A stretch of 55,233 bases of DNA from an uncultured Collinsella sp. GTDB taxonomy: Bacteria > Actinomycetota > Coriobacteriia > Coriobacteriales > Coriobacteriaceae. Shown here one piece after another: positions 45,703-54,266 of the stretch (position 1 is its first letter; every line of letters starts with the position of its first letter). The notes beneath the pieces are model-generated. The model was not told where the DNA came from, did no database searches, and was given only the letters and a program-made list of their open reading frames with translations. The stretch covers positions 1-55,233 of the forward strand of contig CABQHT010000005.1 in the NCBI GenBank assembly GCA_902464035.1, read 5' to 3'. A program made the translations under genes and the position numbers.

Positions 45703-47895
45703 ATGGGTCCTCGCCAACGACAGGGACACAGCCGTTCAAAGACGCACGCCCTGCCCATAATCCTGCTCTCGTTTTTGGGCTTTCTGCTGATTGCGGGCGT
45801 GGCGTTTGGCATCGGCATGGTCGGCAACGTCAACCGCTGGCTGTCCGATCTGCCCGACTACACCGACGCCAACGCGTATCTGGTGAGCGAGCCCACCGAG
45901 ATCGTCGACTGCAACGGCAACAAGATCGCGAGCTTCTACACGCAAAACCGCAAGTCCATCACCAAGGACGAGGTCTCCCCCTACGTGCTGCAGGGCACCG
46001 TTGACGTCGAGGACGAGCGCTTCTACGAGCACGGCGGTATCGACCTGTGGGGTATCGCGCGTGCTGCGGTGGCAACCCTCGGCGGCGGGCACGAAGGCGC
46101 CTCGACTATCACCCAGCAGCTGGTGCGCAACACCATCCTGCAGGAGGAGCAGTTCGACTCGACCATTGAGCGTAAGGTGCGCGAGGCCTACATCGCCATC
46201 AAGATGGAGGACATGTACTCCAAAGACGAGATCCTCATGATGTACCTCAACACCATCTATTACGGCCACGGCGCCTACGGCATCGAGGCCGCAGCCGAGA
46301 CCTATCTGTCCAAGAGCGCCGCCGACCTCACCCTGAGCGAGGCCGCGCTGTTGATCGGCCTTCCCAACTCGCCCTCGCAGTACGACCCCACGGTCAACCC
46401 CGACCTGGCGCTGTCCCGTCGCAACAAGGTCCTCGACAACATGTTGCGCCTGGGCCACATCACCCAGGAGGAGCACGATGCCGCACAGGCCGAACCCATC
46501 ACCCTCAATGTGACCGAAATCTCGGGCAGCGGCGTCGACGTATACTCGCAGCCCTACTTTGTCTCCTACGTCAAGCAGCTGCTGGAGCAGGAGTTCTCGA
46601 CCGACGTGCTCTTTAAGGGCGGCCTGACCGTCAAGACCACCATCGACCCCACGATGCAGCAGGTGGCAGAGAATGCCGTCCGCGAGCAGCTCGACACGCT
46701 CTCGCTTGACGGCCTGGACATGGGCATGGTCGTCGTCGACCCCAAGACCGGCTACATCAAGTGCATGGTGGGCGGCTACGACTACAACGCCGACGAGAAC
46801 CACGTAAACCATGCCACGGCCAAGCGTCCCGTCGGCTCCACCTTTAAGGCCTTTACGCTGGCAACTGCCATCCAAAACGGCATGAACCCCAACGTCACCC
46901 TCAACTGCAACTCGCCGCTCAAGGCCAAGGGCACCACGACCGAGGTCCAAAATTACGCCAACCAGAGCTACGGCAACATCACGCTTAAGCAGGCGACGGC
47001 ATACTCCTCCAACACCGGCTACATCCAGGTGGCGGAAGCCGTCGGCAACAGCAAGATCATCTCGCTCGTCAAAAAGCTCGGCATCGACCCCGCCAAGGAC
47101 AACATCGAGGACGTTCCCGTCATGACGCTCGGCACCGGCTCGATCTCGCCACTCGAGATGGCCGCCGCCTACGCGACGTTTGCCAACGGCGGCTACTATC
47201 GCCAGCCGATCGCCATCACCGAGATTGATTCTCGTACCGGTTCGGTGCTGTACCAGCACACCGACAATCCCTCACAGGTGCTTACCGAGGGCGAGGCCGC
47301 CGCGGTCACCGATGTTCTGTCCGGCGTCATGAAGGGCAGCGGTACGGGTGCTGCCGGCGCCCTGAGTGTCAACCAGCCCTATGCCGGCAAGACGGGCACC
47401 ACCGACAACACCACCAACCTGTGGTTCTGCGGCTATACCCCGCAGCTGGCGTGCGCCCTGTGGACCGGCTATTCCGCGGGCGAGATCCCCATCCAAAAGT
47501 ACGGCACGGACCTGCTGGGCGACAGCACCAACCTGCCTGTCTTTAAGCGGTTTATGAACACCGTTCTGACCGGTACCGAGCGCGAGGAGTTTGCGACCGG
47601 AACGGCGCCCACCTACAAGAACAACAGCGTCTGGAAGTTCTACGGCACCAACAACACCAAGAAGTCGGAGAACGACGACAAGGACGAAGAGGAAGAGGAA
47701 GAGGAAACCACCACAACAACTACCACGACGACCACAACCACCGAGACCACGGGCGGCGACACCACCGGCGGCACCGGTACGACCGGTGGCTCGACGGGCG
47801 GCTCCACTGGTGGCTCGACCGGCGGCGATGGCGGCACGCCTACGCCTACGCCCACTCCCGACCCCTCGCCCACGCCTGACGATACGGTCGGCTAA
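45703..47895 (+). CDS. Class A penicillin-binding protein (transglycosylase/transpeptidase)
   Basis: Builds and cross-links peptidoglycan at the membrane. Of 730 aa, residues 18-42 are the single TM. The GT51 domain has EDERFYEHGG (catalytic Glu103) and STITQQLVRN. The transpeptidase has S379-T-F-K382, S435-S-N437 and K563-T-G565. The tail from about 655 is low complexity: a run of acids, twelve threonines, then TGG/STGG repeats and TP pairs. GGAGG precedes the ATG at 45703. Divergent from the U32 gene. Confidence 0.95.
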   Translation: MGPRQRQGHSRSKTHALPIILLSFLGFLLIAGVAFGIGMVGNVNRWLSDLPDYTDANAYLVSEPTEIVDCNGNKIASFYTQNRKSITKDEVSPYVLQGTVDVEDERFYEHGGIDLWGIARAAVATLGGGHEGASTITQQLVRNTILQEEQFDSTIERKVREAYIAIKMEDMYSKDEILMMYLNTIYYGHGAYGIEAAAETYLSKSAADLTLSEAALLIGLPNSPSQYDPTVNPDLALSRRNKVLDNMLRLGHITQEEHDAAQAEPITLNVTEISGSGVDVYSQPYFVSYVKQLLEQEFSTDVLFKGGLTVKTTIDPTMQQVAENAVREQLDTLSLDGLDMGMVVVDPKTGYIKCMVGGYDYNADENHVNHATAKRPVGSTFKAFTLATAIQNGMNPNVTLNCNSPLKAKGTTTEVQNYANQSYGNITLKQATAYSSNTGYIQVAEAVGNSKIISLVKKLGIDPAKDNIEDVPVMTLGTGSISPLEMAAAYATFANGGYYRQPIAITEIDSRTGSVLYQHTDNPSQVLTEGEAAAVTDVLSGVMKGSGTGAAGALSVNQPYAGKTGTTDNTTNLWFCGYTPQLACALWTGYSAGEIPIQKYGTDLLGDSTNLPVFKRFMNTVLTGTEREEFATGTAPTYKNNSVWKFYGTNNTKKSENDDKDEEEEEEETTTTTTTTTTTTETTGGDTTGGTGTTGGSTGGSTGGSTGGDGGTPTPTPTPDPSPTPDDTVG

Positions 47896-47917
47896 GAAGT
47901 ACGCGACTAAAGCCAAC

Positions 47918-47954
47918 AAGGCCCCGAGCAGCTTATTGAACTGCTCGGGGCCTT
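47918..47954 (+). terminator. Terminator of the PBP gene
   Basis: AAGGCCCCGAGCAG pairs perfectly with CTGCTCGGGGCCTT around a 9-nt loop, followed by TTAG. The symmetry lets it work in both directions. Confidence 0.9.
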
Positions 47955-48000
47955 TTAGTTTGAAGCGACCTGGTGGGCGGTCTTTATACCGGCAAACAAA

Positions 48001-48030
48001 AAGGGGTACCGACCAACGTCGATACCCCTT
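48001..48030 (-). terminator. Terminator of argR
   Basis: AAGGGGTA...TACCCCTT with an inner CGAC/GTCG stem, followed on the minus strand by TTTTTG. It sits 49 bp past the argR stop. Confidence 0.85.
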
Positions 48031-48079
48031 ACAAGCCACTATGTAAGCGCACGCAGTGCCGAGCGCACGACCCGCACGC

Positions 48080-48517
48080 CTACTTGCGAGAATTGCTCAG
48101 CTTATTGATCAGCGCCTCGAGGCGCTCGCCGTCCTCGGCCGTCTGGGCAATAACCAAAATCGTATCGTTGCCGGCAAGCGAGCCAAGCACATCGGGCAAC
48201 TCTGCCGCATCAACAGCGGCGGCGATGCCGGAAGCCGTGCCAGGCTGAGCCTTGATCATAACCAGATTATCGGTACGCAGAACGCCCGTTACGAGCTCGG
48301 AAACCATACGCTGCAGGTGCAAGTCCTCTGCCAGAACATAGATGCCCTCAGGGAGCTTACGCAGCCCCATGTCGGCAATATCGCGAGAGACAGTCGCCTG
48401 CGTGCAATCAAAGCCCATAGCACGGAGCTCATCGACCAGCACGCGCTGCGTGCGGACATCCTTATTGCGCACAATATCTCTAATGGCATCCTGGCGCCCA
48501 TTGCGTTTTTTAGCCAT
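48080..48517 (-). CDS. argR: Arginine repressor ArgR
   Basis: A 145-aa hexameric arginine-responsive regulator. N-terminal winged helix (about 8-60) with DCTQATVSRDIADMGLRK. The C-terminal oligomerisation and arginine-binding domain has QPGTASGIAAAVDA (93-105) and LAGNDTILVI. The ATG at 48517 follows AGAGGG; a longer frame to 48550 overlaps that site. No arginine biosynthesis genes are in the window. A palindrome 34 bp upstream suggests autoregulation. Confidence 0.93.
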   Translation of the reverse strand: MAKKRNGRQDAIRDIVRNKDVRTQRVLVDELRAMGFDCTQATVSRDIADMGLRKLPEGIYVLAEDLHLQRMVSELVTGVLRTDNLVMIKAQPGTASGIAAAVDAAELPDVLGSLAGNDTILVIAQTAEDGERLEALINKLSNSRK

Positions 48518-48550
48518 ACAAACCCTCTCTCCAAAAGATGGCGGAGACAA

Positions 48551-48565
48551 TCAATCAGTGATTGA
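48551..48565. promoter_or_regulatory. Palindrome upstream of argR, possible ARG-type operator
   Basis: TCAATCA-G-TGATTGA is a perfect 15-bp palindrome located 34 bp before the argR start. It is AT-rich with the TGA/TCA ends seen in ARG boxes, though not a full consensus match. Confidence 0.45.
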
Positions 48566-48649
48566 ATAGTTTAACGCTATTTGAAGGCTTTTGTGTATAA
48601 GAACGCATTTCGAAACAATTCTATGCAAGTTTGTTTCGTAATGAGCCGT

Positions 48650-49690
48650 TTAGGCGGGTTTTGCGCCCGTCCGGTTAAGAAAAGCTGCCAGATGCGTACA
48701 CATCACGCAGCGCGCGGGCTTGGCGCTGGCGATCGGCCCAAACAACAGACCCAGTCCCCGATGGTTGTCCTTGAGCGCGGCGACCATCTGACGGGTTCGA
48801 GGCGCCTCGAGCATATCACGCATGCGGGCGGAACGCTCGATTGACGACACCCCATGCGGGCTCAGACACAAATTCTCGATGCAGGCGACCAGTCCGACAA
48901 AGTAGAACTTTTGGCTTGCCAGCTTGAGCCGACCACCGCTATCTGCTTCCGAGAGTGAGTCCGCAAGCTCGTCGAGCGCTCGGGTGTCATCGGATACCCT
49001 GGCATACATGGTGGGATCAAAGGCATCTGTAAGCTTAGGCGCTACCGCGTGGAAACAAGCGTCGCCGCATCCGGAGACACGCTGCGCCTGCGAGAGCGCG
49101 CATGCCATAAACCCAACTGTGCGAAACGCCTTGTCGCACAAAAGGCATGCCTCAAACAGCGGACGGCTATACATCACGCCAGAGACTTGAGCAACCAAGC
49201 CGCCTAAAATCAACTGAGGCAGCCCGGCCACCATCGAAGATTTGCTATCAATGGAAATATGAGTAGCATCCAAGACGCGCGAATGGCGCTCTCGATGTGC
49301 ATCATAGCGGTCGAGCGACACCGTGGGGAACACTATGTCTGCCGCAGTATCGCACGCGATATCGACCATCTTGGAAAGGGATTGCGGAGCAAACCACTCA
49401 TCGGCGTTCATGGCGATGATTTGAGAGCCGCGCGAGGCAGCAAAACCGGCACGAAGACACGCGCCGCGTGTCGCGTCCTCGACGTCAATCAAATCAATAT
49501 GGATGTCCCTGTCGGCAGCAACTTGAAGTGAATGGCGCACACCGGGCGCAGCATCGCGACAGACAACGACAATCTGCAAATCGTAGAGGTCTTGGTTCTG
49601 GATACTCTCGAGCGCACGCATCGCATAGCTGGGCGAACCTTCTACCACAAGGATCACCGAAAGTCGCGGATGCGAGCCACGTCGAACCAA
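48650..49690 (-). CDS. Glycosyltransferase family 2-like protein
   Basis: A 346-aa protein with a GT-A type start: RLSVILVVEGSPSYAMRALESI, then ASRGSQIIAMNADEWFAPQS, where NADE occupies the usual DxD position. No TM segment. The second half is Cys-rich and not recognised. Start is TTG 49690 behind AGGA. The donor, acceptor and even activity are uncertain, since the metal motif is atypical. It lies alone between argR and truA. Confidence 0.65.
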   Translation of the reverse strand: MVRRGSHPRLSVILVVEGSPSYAMRALESIQNQDLYDLQIVVVCRDAAPGVRHSLQVAADRDIHIDLIDVEDATRGACLRAGFAASRGSQIIAMNADEWFAPQSLSKMVDIACDTAADIVFPTVSLDRYDAHRERHSRVLDATHISIDSKSSMVAGLPQLILGGLVAQVSGVMYSRPLFEACLLCDKAFRTVGFMACALSQAQRVSGCGDACFHAVAPKLTDAFDPTMYARVSDDTRALDELADSLSEADSGGRLKLASQKFYFVGLVACIENLCLSPHGVSSIERSARMRDMLEAPRTRQMVAALKDNHRGLGLLFGPIASAKPARCVMCTHLAAFLNRTGAKPA

Positions 49691-49851
49691 ATTATCCGTC
49701 CTCTCGACAGCAATGAATCAAACCGTGGTTCATGGTACACCCCGGCAATAAAAGCAATGAGACACTGGTTGCATTGCACGCCAAGAACAGATGTTGTACA
49801 CGCGCAGCCCACAGATGACAGGTGTCGACGCACGACACGTCGAGCCCTCCC

Positions 49852-50676
49852 CTAGTCGAGCACGACAAGCTCGGCGGGATCGTAATCCACGCCCATAAAC
49901 GTAAGGCCGCAGGCAGGAGCCGTGGGGCCCGCAGCGGTACGGTCGCAAGCATCGATAACCTCGCGCATCCACTCGGGTTCACGGCGATGCATGCCAATCT
50001 CGACAAGCGTGCCCACGATCGTACGGACCATCGAATGCAGAAACGCATTGCCCTCGATGGTAAACGTCAGGATGTCCTCGCCAAACGCAACCTCATGGCC
50101 AAATTCGGCACGCATCACGCAGCGATGCGTGGGCTTGCCCACGGCCGAGGCGACCTTGCAAAAGCTCTTGAAGTCCTGCTCACCCAAGAGCGCGGGGCAA
50201 GCGGCAGCCATAGCGTCGACATCCAGCGGATAGCGATGCCACCAAACCGCACCGCGCGAGAGCACGGGGCGCGCGTCACGATCGGCAATGCGATACGTAT
50301 ACGTACGGGAGCGCGCGTCAAAGCGGGCAGAAAAGCCCTTACGAGCCTTGTAGACCTCGTTTATGGCGATATCTTTGGGCAGGAGGGCATCCATAGCCCG
50401 CAGCCACCTACGGCGCGTTAGAGCAAGCTCAGCGTCCGTTACGGGTACGCTGATGTACTGAGCCACCGCATGTACGCCGGCATCGGTACGTCCCGCACAC
50501 GTCAGGTCGATCGGGCGGCGCAGCAGCGTCTCGATAGCGCGACGAAGCTCGCCCGCAACCGTCGTCTGTCCCGGCTGCTCGGCAAATCCGCTATAGGACG
50601 AGCCGTCATAGGCCACACGAAACACCAACGTGGCATCGAGCTCGGGAATCGAATTGAAATCAGACGGCGCGGTCAT
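49852..50676 (-). CDS. truA: tRNA pseudouridine(38-40) synthase TruA
   Basis: Isomerises U38-U40 in tRNA anticodon arms. The 274-aa product has the catalytic Asp65 in CAGRTDAGVHA, the opening FRVAYDGSSYSGF, and the late FLHSMVRTIVGTLVEIG motif. ATG 50676 follows GGGAG; an upstream TTG start is not supported. It keeps the classic position after rplQ, but a strong terminator (50719-50742) lies between, so it may be separately expressed. Confidence 0.94.
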   Translation of the reverse strand: MTAPSDFNSIPELDATLVFRVAYDGSSYSGFAEQPGQTTVAGELRRAIETLLRRPIDLTCAGRTDAGVHAVAQYISVPVTDAELALTRRRWLRAMDALLPKDIAINEVYKARKGFSARFDARSRTYTYRIADRDARPVLSRGAVWWHRYPLDVDAMAAACPALLGEQDFKSFCKVASAVGKPTHRCVMRAEFGHEVAFGEDILTFTIEGNAFLHSMVRTIVGTLVEIGMHRREPEWMREVIDACDRTAAGPTAPACGLTFMGVDYDPAELVVLD

Positions 50677-50718
50677 GGGCGCTCCCAACAAACAATCAAC
50701 GGTATCGCGACAAAAAAA

Positions 50719-50742
50719 GAGGGGTACGCGAACGTACCCCTC
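50719..50742 (-). terminator. Terminator at the end of the ribosomal protein operon
   Basis: GAGGGGTACG and CGTACCCCTC form a 10-bp perfect stem with a CGAA-type tetraloop (TTCG on the transcribed strand), followed by TTTTTTT. Confidence 0.95.
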
Positions 50743-50768
50743 GAATATAGCCTATGCAGACGGAATGT

Positions 50769-51251
50769 CTACTCAGCGGTCTCCTCAGCAGGAGCCTCCT
50801 CGGCAGCGGTCTCCTCGACAGGCTCGACCTTCTTGGGAGCAGCGGCCTTCTTGGGGGCCGGAGCAGCCTTCTTGGCCTTAGGCGTGCAAGGCTCGGTGAC
50901 GAGCTCCATGATAACGATAGGAGCGTTGTCGCCCTTACGGTTACCGAGCTTCATGATGCGGGTGTAACCGCCGTTGCGGTCCTGCCACATGCCCTGGGCA
51001 GCCTTGTCGAAGATCTCGGCAACGAGCTGCTTATCGCCGAGCTTGGCGATAGCCAGACGACGAGAGTGCAGGTCGCCCTTCTTGGCCCAAGTGATGATCG
51101 GGTCGACGACCGAACGCAGCGCCTTAGCGCGGGTCTCGGTGGTCTTGATGCGGTCGTTCTCGAAGAGGGCCTTAGCAAGGCTCTTCTTCATGGCCTTGGT
51201 GTGGCTCGCATCGGTGCCGAGCTTCAGGCCCTTCTTAACGTTGTGACGCAT
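50769..51251 (-). CDS. rplQ: 50S ribosomal protein L17 with Lys/Ala/Glu-rich tail
   Basis: A 160-aa L17. The core (1-118) has KKGLKLGTDASHTKAMKKSL, NDRIKTTETRAKAL and GGYTRIMKLGNRKGDNAPI. Residues 120-160 add a basic then acidic low-complexity tail (APAPKKAAAPKKVEPVEE, then AAEEAPAEETAE). Such tails occur in some Actinobacteria but not in E. coli or Bacillus. Last gene of the operon. Confidence 0.95.
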   Translation of the reverse strand: MRHNVKKGLKLGTDASHTKAMKKSLAKALFENDRIKTTETRAKALRSVVDPIITWAKKGDLHSRRLAIAKLGDKQLVAEIFDKAAQGMWQDRNGGYTRIMKLGNRKGDNAPIVIMELVTEPCTPKAKKAAPAPKKAAAPKKVEPVEETAAEEAPAEETAE

Positions 51252-51281
51252 GGTCTAGTTTCTCCTCAAATATGCGAAGCA

Positions 51282-52223
51282 TTAAGCCTTCAGGCTCAGG
51301 CCCATGGACTCAAGCTTGTCCTTCACTTCCTCGATCGACTTAACACCGAAGTTACGGATGTTGAGCAGATCGTTCTCCGAGAACTCAACGAGCTGACGGA
51401 CCGAGTGAATGCTGGCACGCTTAAGGCAGTTGTAGGAACGGACAGAAAGATCCAGATCCTCGATCTGCTTGTCCAGCTCGGCGTTGTCGTTGGTGACCTC
51501 GGGAGCGAAGATCGAAGCCTCCTCCTCGACCTCGGGGGTCTCGGCAAGGTTCATAAAGGCGGCCATATGCTGGTTGATGATATTGGCAGCCTGGACCACG
51601 GCGTCGCGCGGGGCGATGGAGCCGTTGGTCTCGATCTCGAGGACAAGGCGGTCGTAGTCGGTGTGCTGACCGACACGGCAAGCCTCAACGAGCTTGGCGC
51701 AACGGGAAACCGGCGAGTACAGCGAGTCGACGTGGATCACACCGATGGGATCGTTGTCACGCTTGTTGGCCTCGCCAGAAACATAGCCGCGGCCATAGCC
51801 GATGCGCATGCTCATGGTGAGATGGCCACCCTCGGTGAGCGTAGCGATGTGCTGCTCGGGGTTGACCAGCTCAAACTCGGACGGAATAAAGAAGTCCGCA
51901 CCGGTGACCTCGCAGGGGCCGTCAACCGAGATGGTGGCGGTCGCCTCGTCGGTCGTGCCGAGAGCCCTGAAGACAAGACCCTTGACATTCAGGACGATGT
52001 CGGTGACATCCTCGACCAAGTTAGGGATGGTCATGAACTCGTGCTGCGCACCATCGATCTGAATAGCCTCGACGGCGGCACCCTCGAGCGAGGACAGAAG
52101 AACGCGACGAAGGGAGTTACCCAGCGTATCGCCGTAGCCACGCTCGAGCGGCTCGACGGAGACACGAGCAGACGTCTCGTTGATCTCTTCGACCTGAACC
52201 TGAGGCCTAATGAATTCTGACAT
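51282..52223 (-). CDS. rpoA: DNA-directed RNA polymerase subunit alpha
   Basis: A 313-aa alpha subunit. The N-terminal dimerisation domain has FVVEPLERGYG-like VSVEPLERGYGDTLGNSLRR. An acidic linker (about 225-250) leads to the C-terminal domain with DLSVRSYNCLKRASIHSV and LLNIRNFGVKSIEEVK, the UP-element and activator surface. Placed between rpsD and rplQ as in most bacteria. Confidence 0.97.
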   Translation of the reverse strand: MSEFIRPQVQVEEINETSARVSVEPLERGYGDTLGNSLRRVLLSSLEGAAVEAIQIDGAQHEFMTIPNLVEDVTDIVLNVKGLVFRALGTTDEATATISVDGPCEVTGADFFIPSEFELVNPEQHIATLTEGGHLTMSMRIGYGRGYVSGEANKRDNDPIGVIHVDSLYSPVSRCAKLVEACRVGQHTDYDRLVLEIETNGSIAPRDAVVQAANIINQHMAAFMNLAETPEVEEEASIFAPEVTNDNAELDKQIEDLDLSVRSYNCLKRASIHSVRQLVEFSENDLLNIRNFGVKSIEEVKDKLESMGLSLKA

Positions 52224-52255
52224 GTATTACCTCCAGCCTCAGCAGCCCGGATGGA

Positions 52256-52852
52256 CTACTTAGAGTAGAGCTCGACGATGAGCTGCTCGTTGATATCACC
52301 GCTGATCTGCTCACGCGTCGGCAGAGCGAGCACGTTACCAGACAGCTTCTCGATATCGACCTCGAGCCAGCCAGGGACCTCAAAGCGCTCGGAGGAAATC
52401 AGGGCCTCCTTGATGGGGAGGAGGTCACGGAACTTCTCGCCGACAGCGACGACGTCGCCGGCCTTGACGCGGTAGGACGGGATGTCCACGCGCTTGCCGT
52501 TCACGGTGAAGTGACCGTGACGGACGGACTGACGAGCCTCTTTGCGGGTGCGGGCGAAGCCAAGACGGAAGACGACGTTGTCGAGGCGAGACTCAAGGAT
52601 GATCATGAGGTTCTCACCGGTGACGCCGTTCATCTTACGGGCCTTGTTGAAGTAGCCGTGGAACTGCTTCTCCAGAACGCCATAGATGAACTTGACCTTC
52701 TGCTTCTCGCGCAGCTGCATGCCGTACTCAGATTCCTTGCGACGGCGCTTGGGCTGACGGATAGATTCCTTCTTGCTGCTGTAACCGAGCTCAGCGGGAT
52801 CGATCCCGAGCTGACGGCAGCGCTTAAGAACAGGAGTCCTGTCGATTGCCAT
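52256..52852 (-). CDS. rpsD: 30S ribosomal protein S4
   Basis: A 198-aa primary 16S rRNA-binding protein of the small subunit body. S4 domain with RLDNVVFRLGFARTRKEARQ, then VRHGHFTVNGKRVDIPSYRV. The N-terminus lacks the four zinc cysteines, so it is the zinc-free (C-) form. Lies between rpsK and rpoA. Confidence 0.97.
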   Translation of the reverse strand: MAIDRTPVLKRCRQLGIDPAELGYSSKKESIRQPKRRRKESEYGMQLREKQKVKFIYGVLEKQFHGYFNKARKMNGVTGENLMIILESRLDNVVFRLGFARTRKEARQSVRHGHFTVNGKRVDIPSYRVKAGDVVAVGEKFRDLLPIKEALISSERFEVPGWLEVDIEKLSGNVLALPTREQISGDINEQLIVELYSK

Positions 52853-52871
52853 ATTGATACGATCCTTTCAG

Positions 52872-53276
52872 TTACACGCGGCGACGCTTCTTGGGGCGGC
52901 AGCCGTTGTGCGGAATGGGGGTCTTGTCCTGGATGCTCGAGACCTCGAGGCCAGCAGCCTGGAGGGAGCGGATGGCGGTCTCACGACCGGAGCCGGGGCC
53001 CTTGACGAAGACGGAAACCTTCTTCATACCGTGCTCCATGGCCTGCTTGGCAGCAGCCTCGGCAGCCATCTGGGCAGCGAACGGCGTGGACTTACGGGAG
53101 CCCTTGAAGCCCACCTGGCCAGCCGACTTCCAGGAAATGACGTTGCCCTGGGGATCGGTGATCGAAACGATCGTGTTGTTGAACGTAGAACGAATGTGAG
53201 CCTGGCCCACGGAAATGTTCTTACGGTCCGCGCGCTTCAGACGGGCAGCGCGAACGTTCTTCTTAGCAGTAGCCAT
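52872..53276 (-). CDS. rpsK: 30S ribosomal protein S11
   Basis: 134 aa with the conserved GQAHIRSTFNNTIVSITDPQ, GFKGSRKSTPFAAQMAAE and the basic end PHNGCRPKKRRRV. Lies on the 30S platform near the mRNA exit. Follows rpsM after 14 bp. Confidence 0.97.
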   Translation of the reverse strand: MATAKKNVRAARLKRADRKNISVGQAHIRSTFNNTIVSITDPQGNVISWKSAGQVGFKGSRKSTPFAAQMAAEAAAKQAMEHGMKKVSVFVKGPGSGRETAIRSLQAAGLEVSSIQDKTPIPHNGCRPKKRRRV

Positions 53277-53290
53277 CTATCTAGCGCTCC

Positions 53291-53665
53291 TTATTTCTTC
53301 TTCTTAGCACCGATCTGACGCTTCGGGCCCTTGCGGGTACGAGCGTTAGTGTGGGTGCGCTGGCCGCGGACCGGGAGGCCCTTGCGGTGACGAAGGCCGC
53401 GGTTGCAGCCGATGTCCATAAGGCGCTTGACGTTCTGGTTGCGCTCACGGCGGAGGTCGCCCTCAACCATGATCTGGTTCTTATCGATATAATCGCGGAT
53501 GGCGTTAACCTCATCCTCGGTGAGGTCCTTAACGCGCGTATCCACGTTAACGTTGCACTCGACGCAGATCTTCGTCGCAGTGGTGCGGCCGATGCCGTAA
53601 ATGTAGGTCAGACCGATCTCAACGCGCTTCTCACGCGGGAGGTCGACACCATTAATACGGGCCAA
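53291..53665 (-). CDS. rpsM: 30S ribosomal protein S13
   Basis: 124 aa with GVDLPREKRVEIGLTYIYGI, RDYIDKNQIMVEGDLRRE and the basic tail RGQRTHTNARTRKGPKRQ. Contacts 50S and the P-site tRNA from the 30S head. Preceded by GAGGAG, 14 bp after rpmJ. Confidence 0.97.
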   Translation of the reverse strand: MARINGVDLPREKRVEIGLTYIYGIGRTTATKICVECNVNVDTRVKDLTEDEVNAIRDYIDKNQIMVEGDLRRERNQNVKRLMDIGCNRGLRHRKGLPVRGQRTHTNARTRKGPKRQIGAKKKK

Positions 53666-53679
53666 CGTAGTCTCCTCTC

Positions 53680-53793
53680 TTAACCCTGACGCTGCTTATG
53701 ACGGGGGTTCTCGCAAATGACGAGGACCTTGCCATGGCGCCTAATGATTTTGCACTTATCGCACATCTTCTTGACCGAAGGACGTACCTTCAT
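53680..53793 (-). CDS. rpmJ: 50S ribosomal protein L36
   Basis: 37 aa: MKVRPSVKKMCDKCKIIRR, then HGKVLVICENPRHKQRQG. Zinc-ribbon type with C11, C14, C27 and H32, so the zinc-binding form. GGAAAGGAAG lies ahead of the ATG. Located between infA and rpsM as expected. Confidence 0.97.
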   Translation of the reverse strand: MKVRPSVKKMCDKCKIIRRHGKVLVICENPRHKQRQG

Positions 53794-53943
53794 CGTTCTT
53801 CCTTTCGGTAGCGCTCAAACTACTTCCCTACTATCTACTCGCCCAGCCGCAGGCGTTTAAAACTATGGCTGGTCTTCACACACAATCCGACCGTAGGTTG
53901 AGCTAAGCCTGCAGTCGGAAATGGAGTGCGTGTATGCGTGCCG

Positions 53944-54162
53944 CTATTTGTAGCGATAGGTGATGCGGCCGCGGGTCAGGTCGTACGGGGAAAGCTCCAC
54001 GACAACCCTGTCACCGGGGAGAATACGGATGTAATTCATTCGGATCTTGCCAGAAATGTTGCACAGAACCGAATGACCGTTCTCGAGCTCGACCTTAAAC
54101 ATGGCATTGGGCAACGGTTCCTTTACCGTACCCTCGAGCTCAATTGCGTCTTCCTTCTTCAC
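53944..54162 (-). CDS. infA: Translation initiation factor IF-1
   Basis: A 72-aa OB-fold protein that blocks the A site during initiation: KKEDAIELEGTVKEPLPNAM, then FKVELENGH and GKIRMNYIRILPGDRV. I chose GTG 54162, giving the usual (M)KKEDAIELEG start; a TTG two codons earlier is possible. The 150-bp gap to rpmJ and the 104-bp gap to map hold no gene that I recognise. Confidence 0.95.
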   Translation of the reverse strand: MKKEDAIELEGTVKEPLPNAMFKVELENGHSVLCNISGKIRMNYIRILPGDRVVVELSPYDLTRGRITYRYK

Positions 54163-54266
54163 AAGCAATCATCTTTCTCTAGAAAACGACAGCGATTGAG
54201 TATTCTACAATACGCATGCACGTATCGTAATATCTTCGTAATGGCTCCACATCTAAGTGGAACTTG

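Noticed and set aside
45736..47259. 507-codon minus-strand frame across the PBP gene
   Set aside because: Antisense shadow; PBP motifs are intact in the plus strand.
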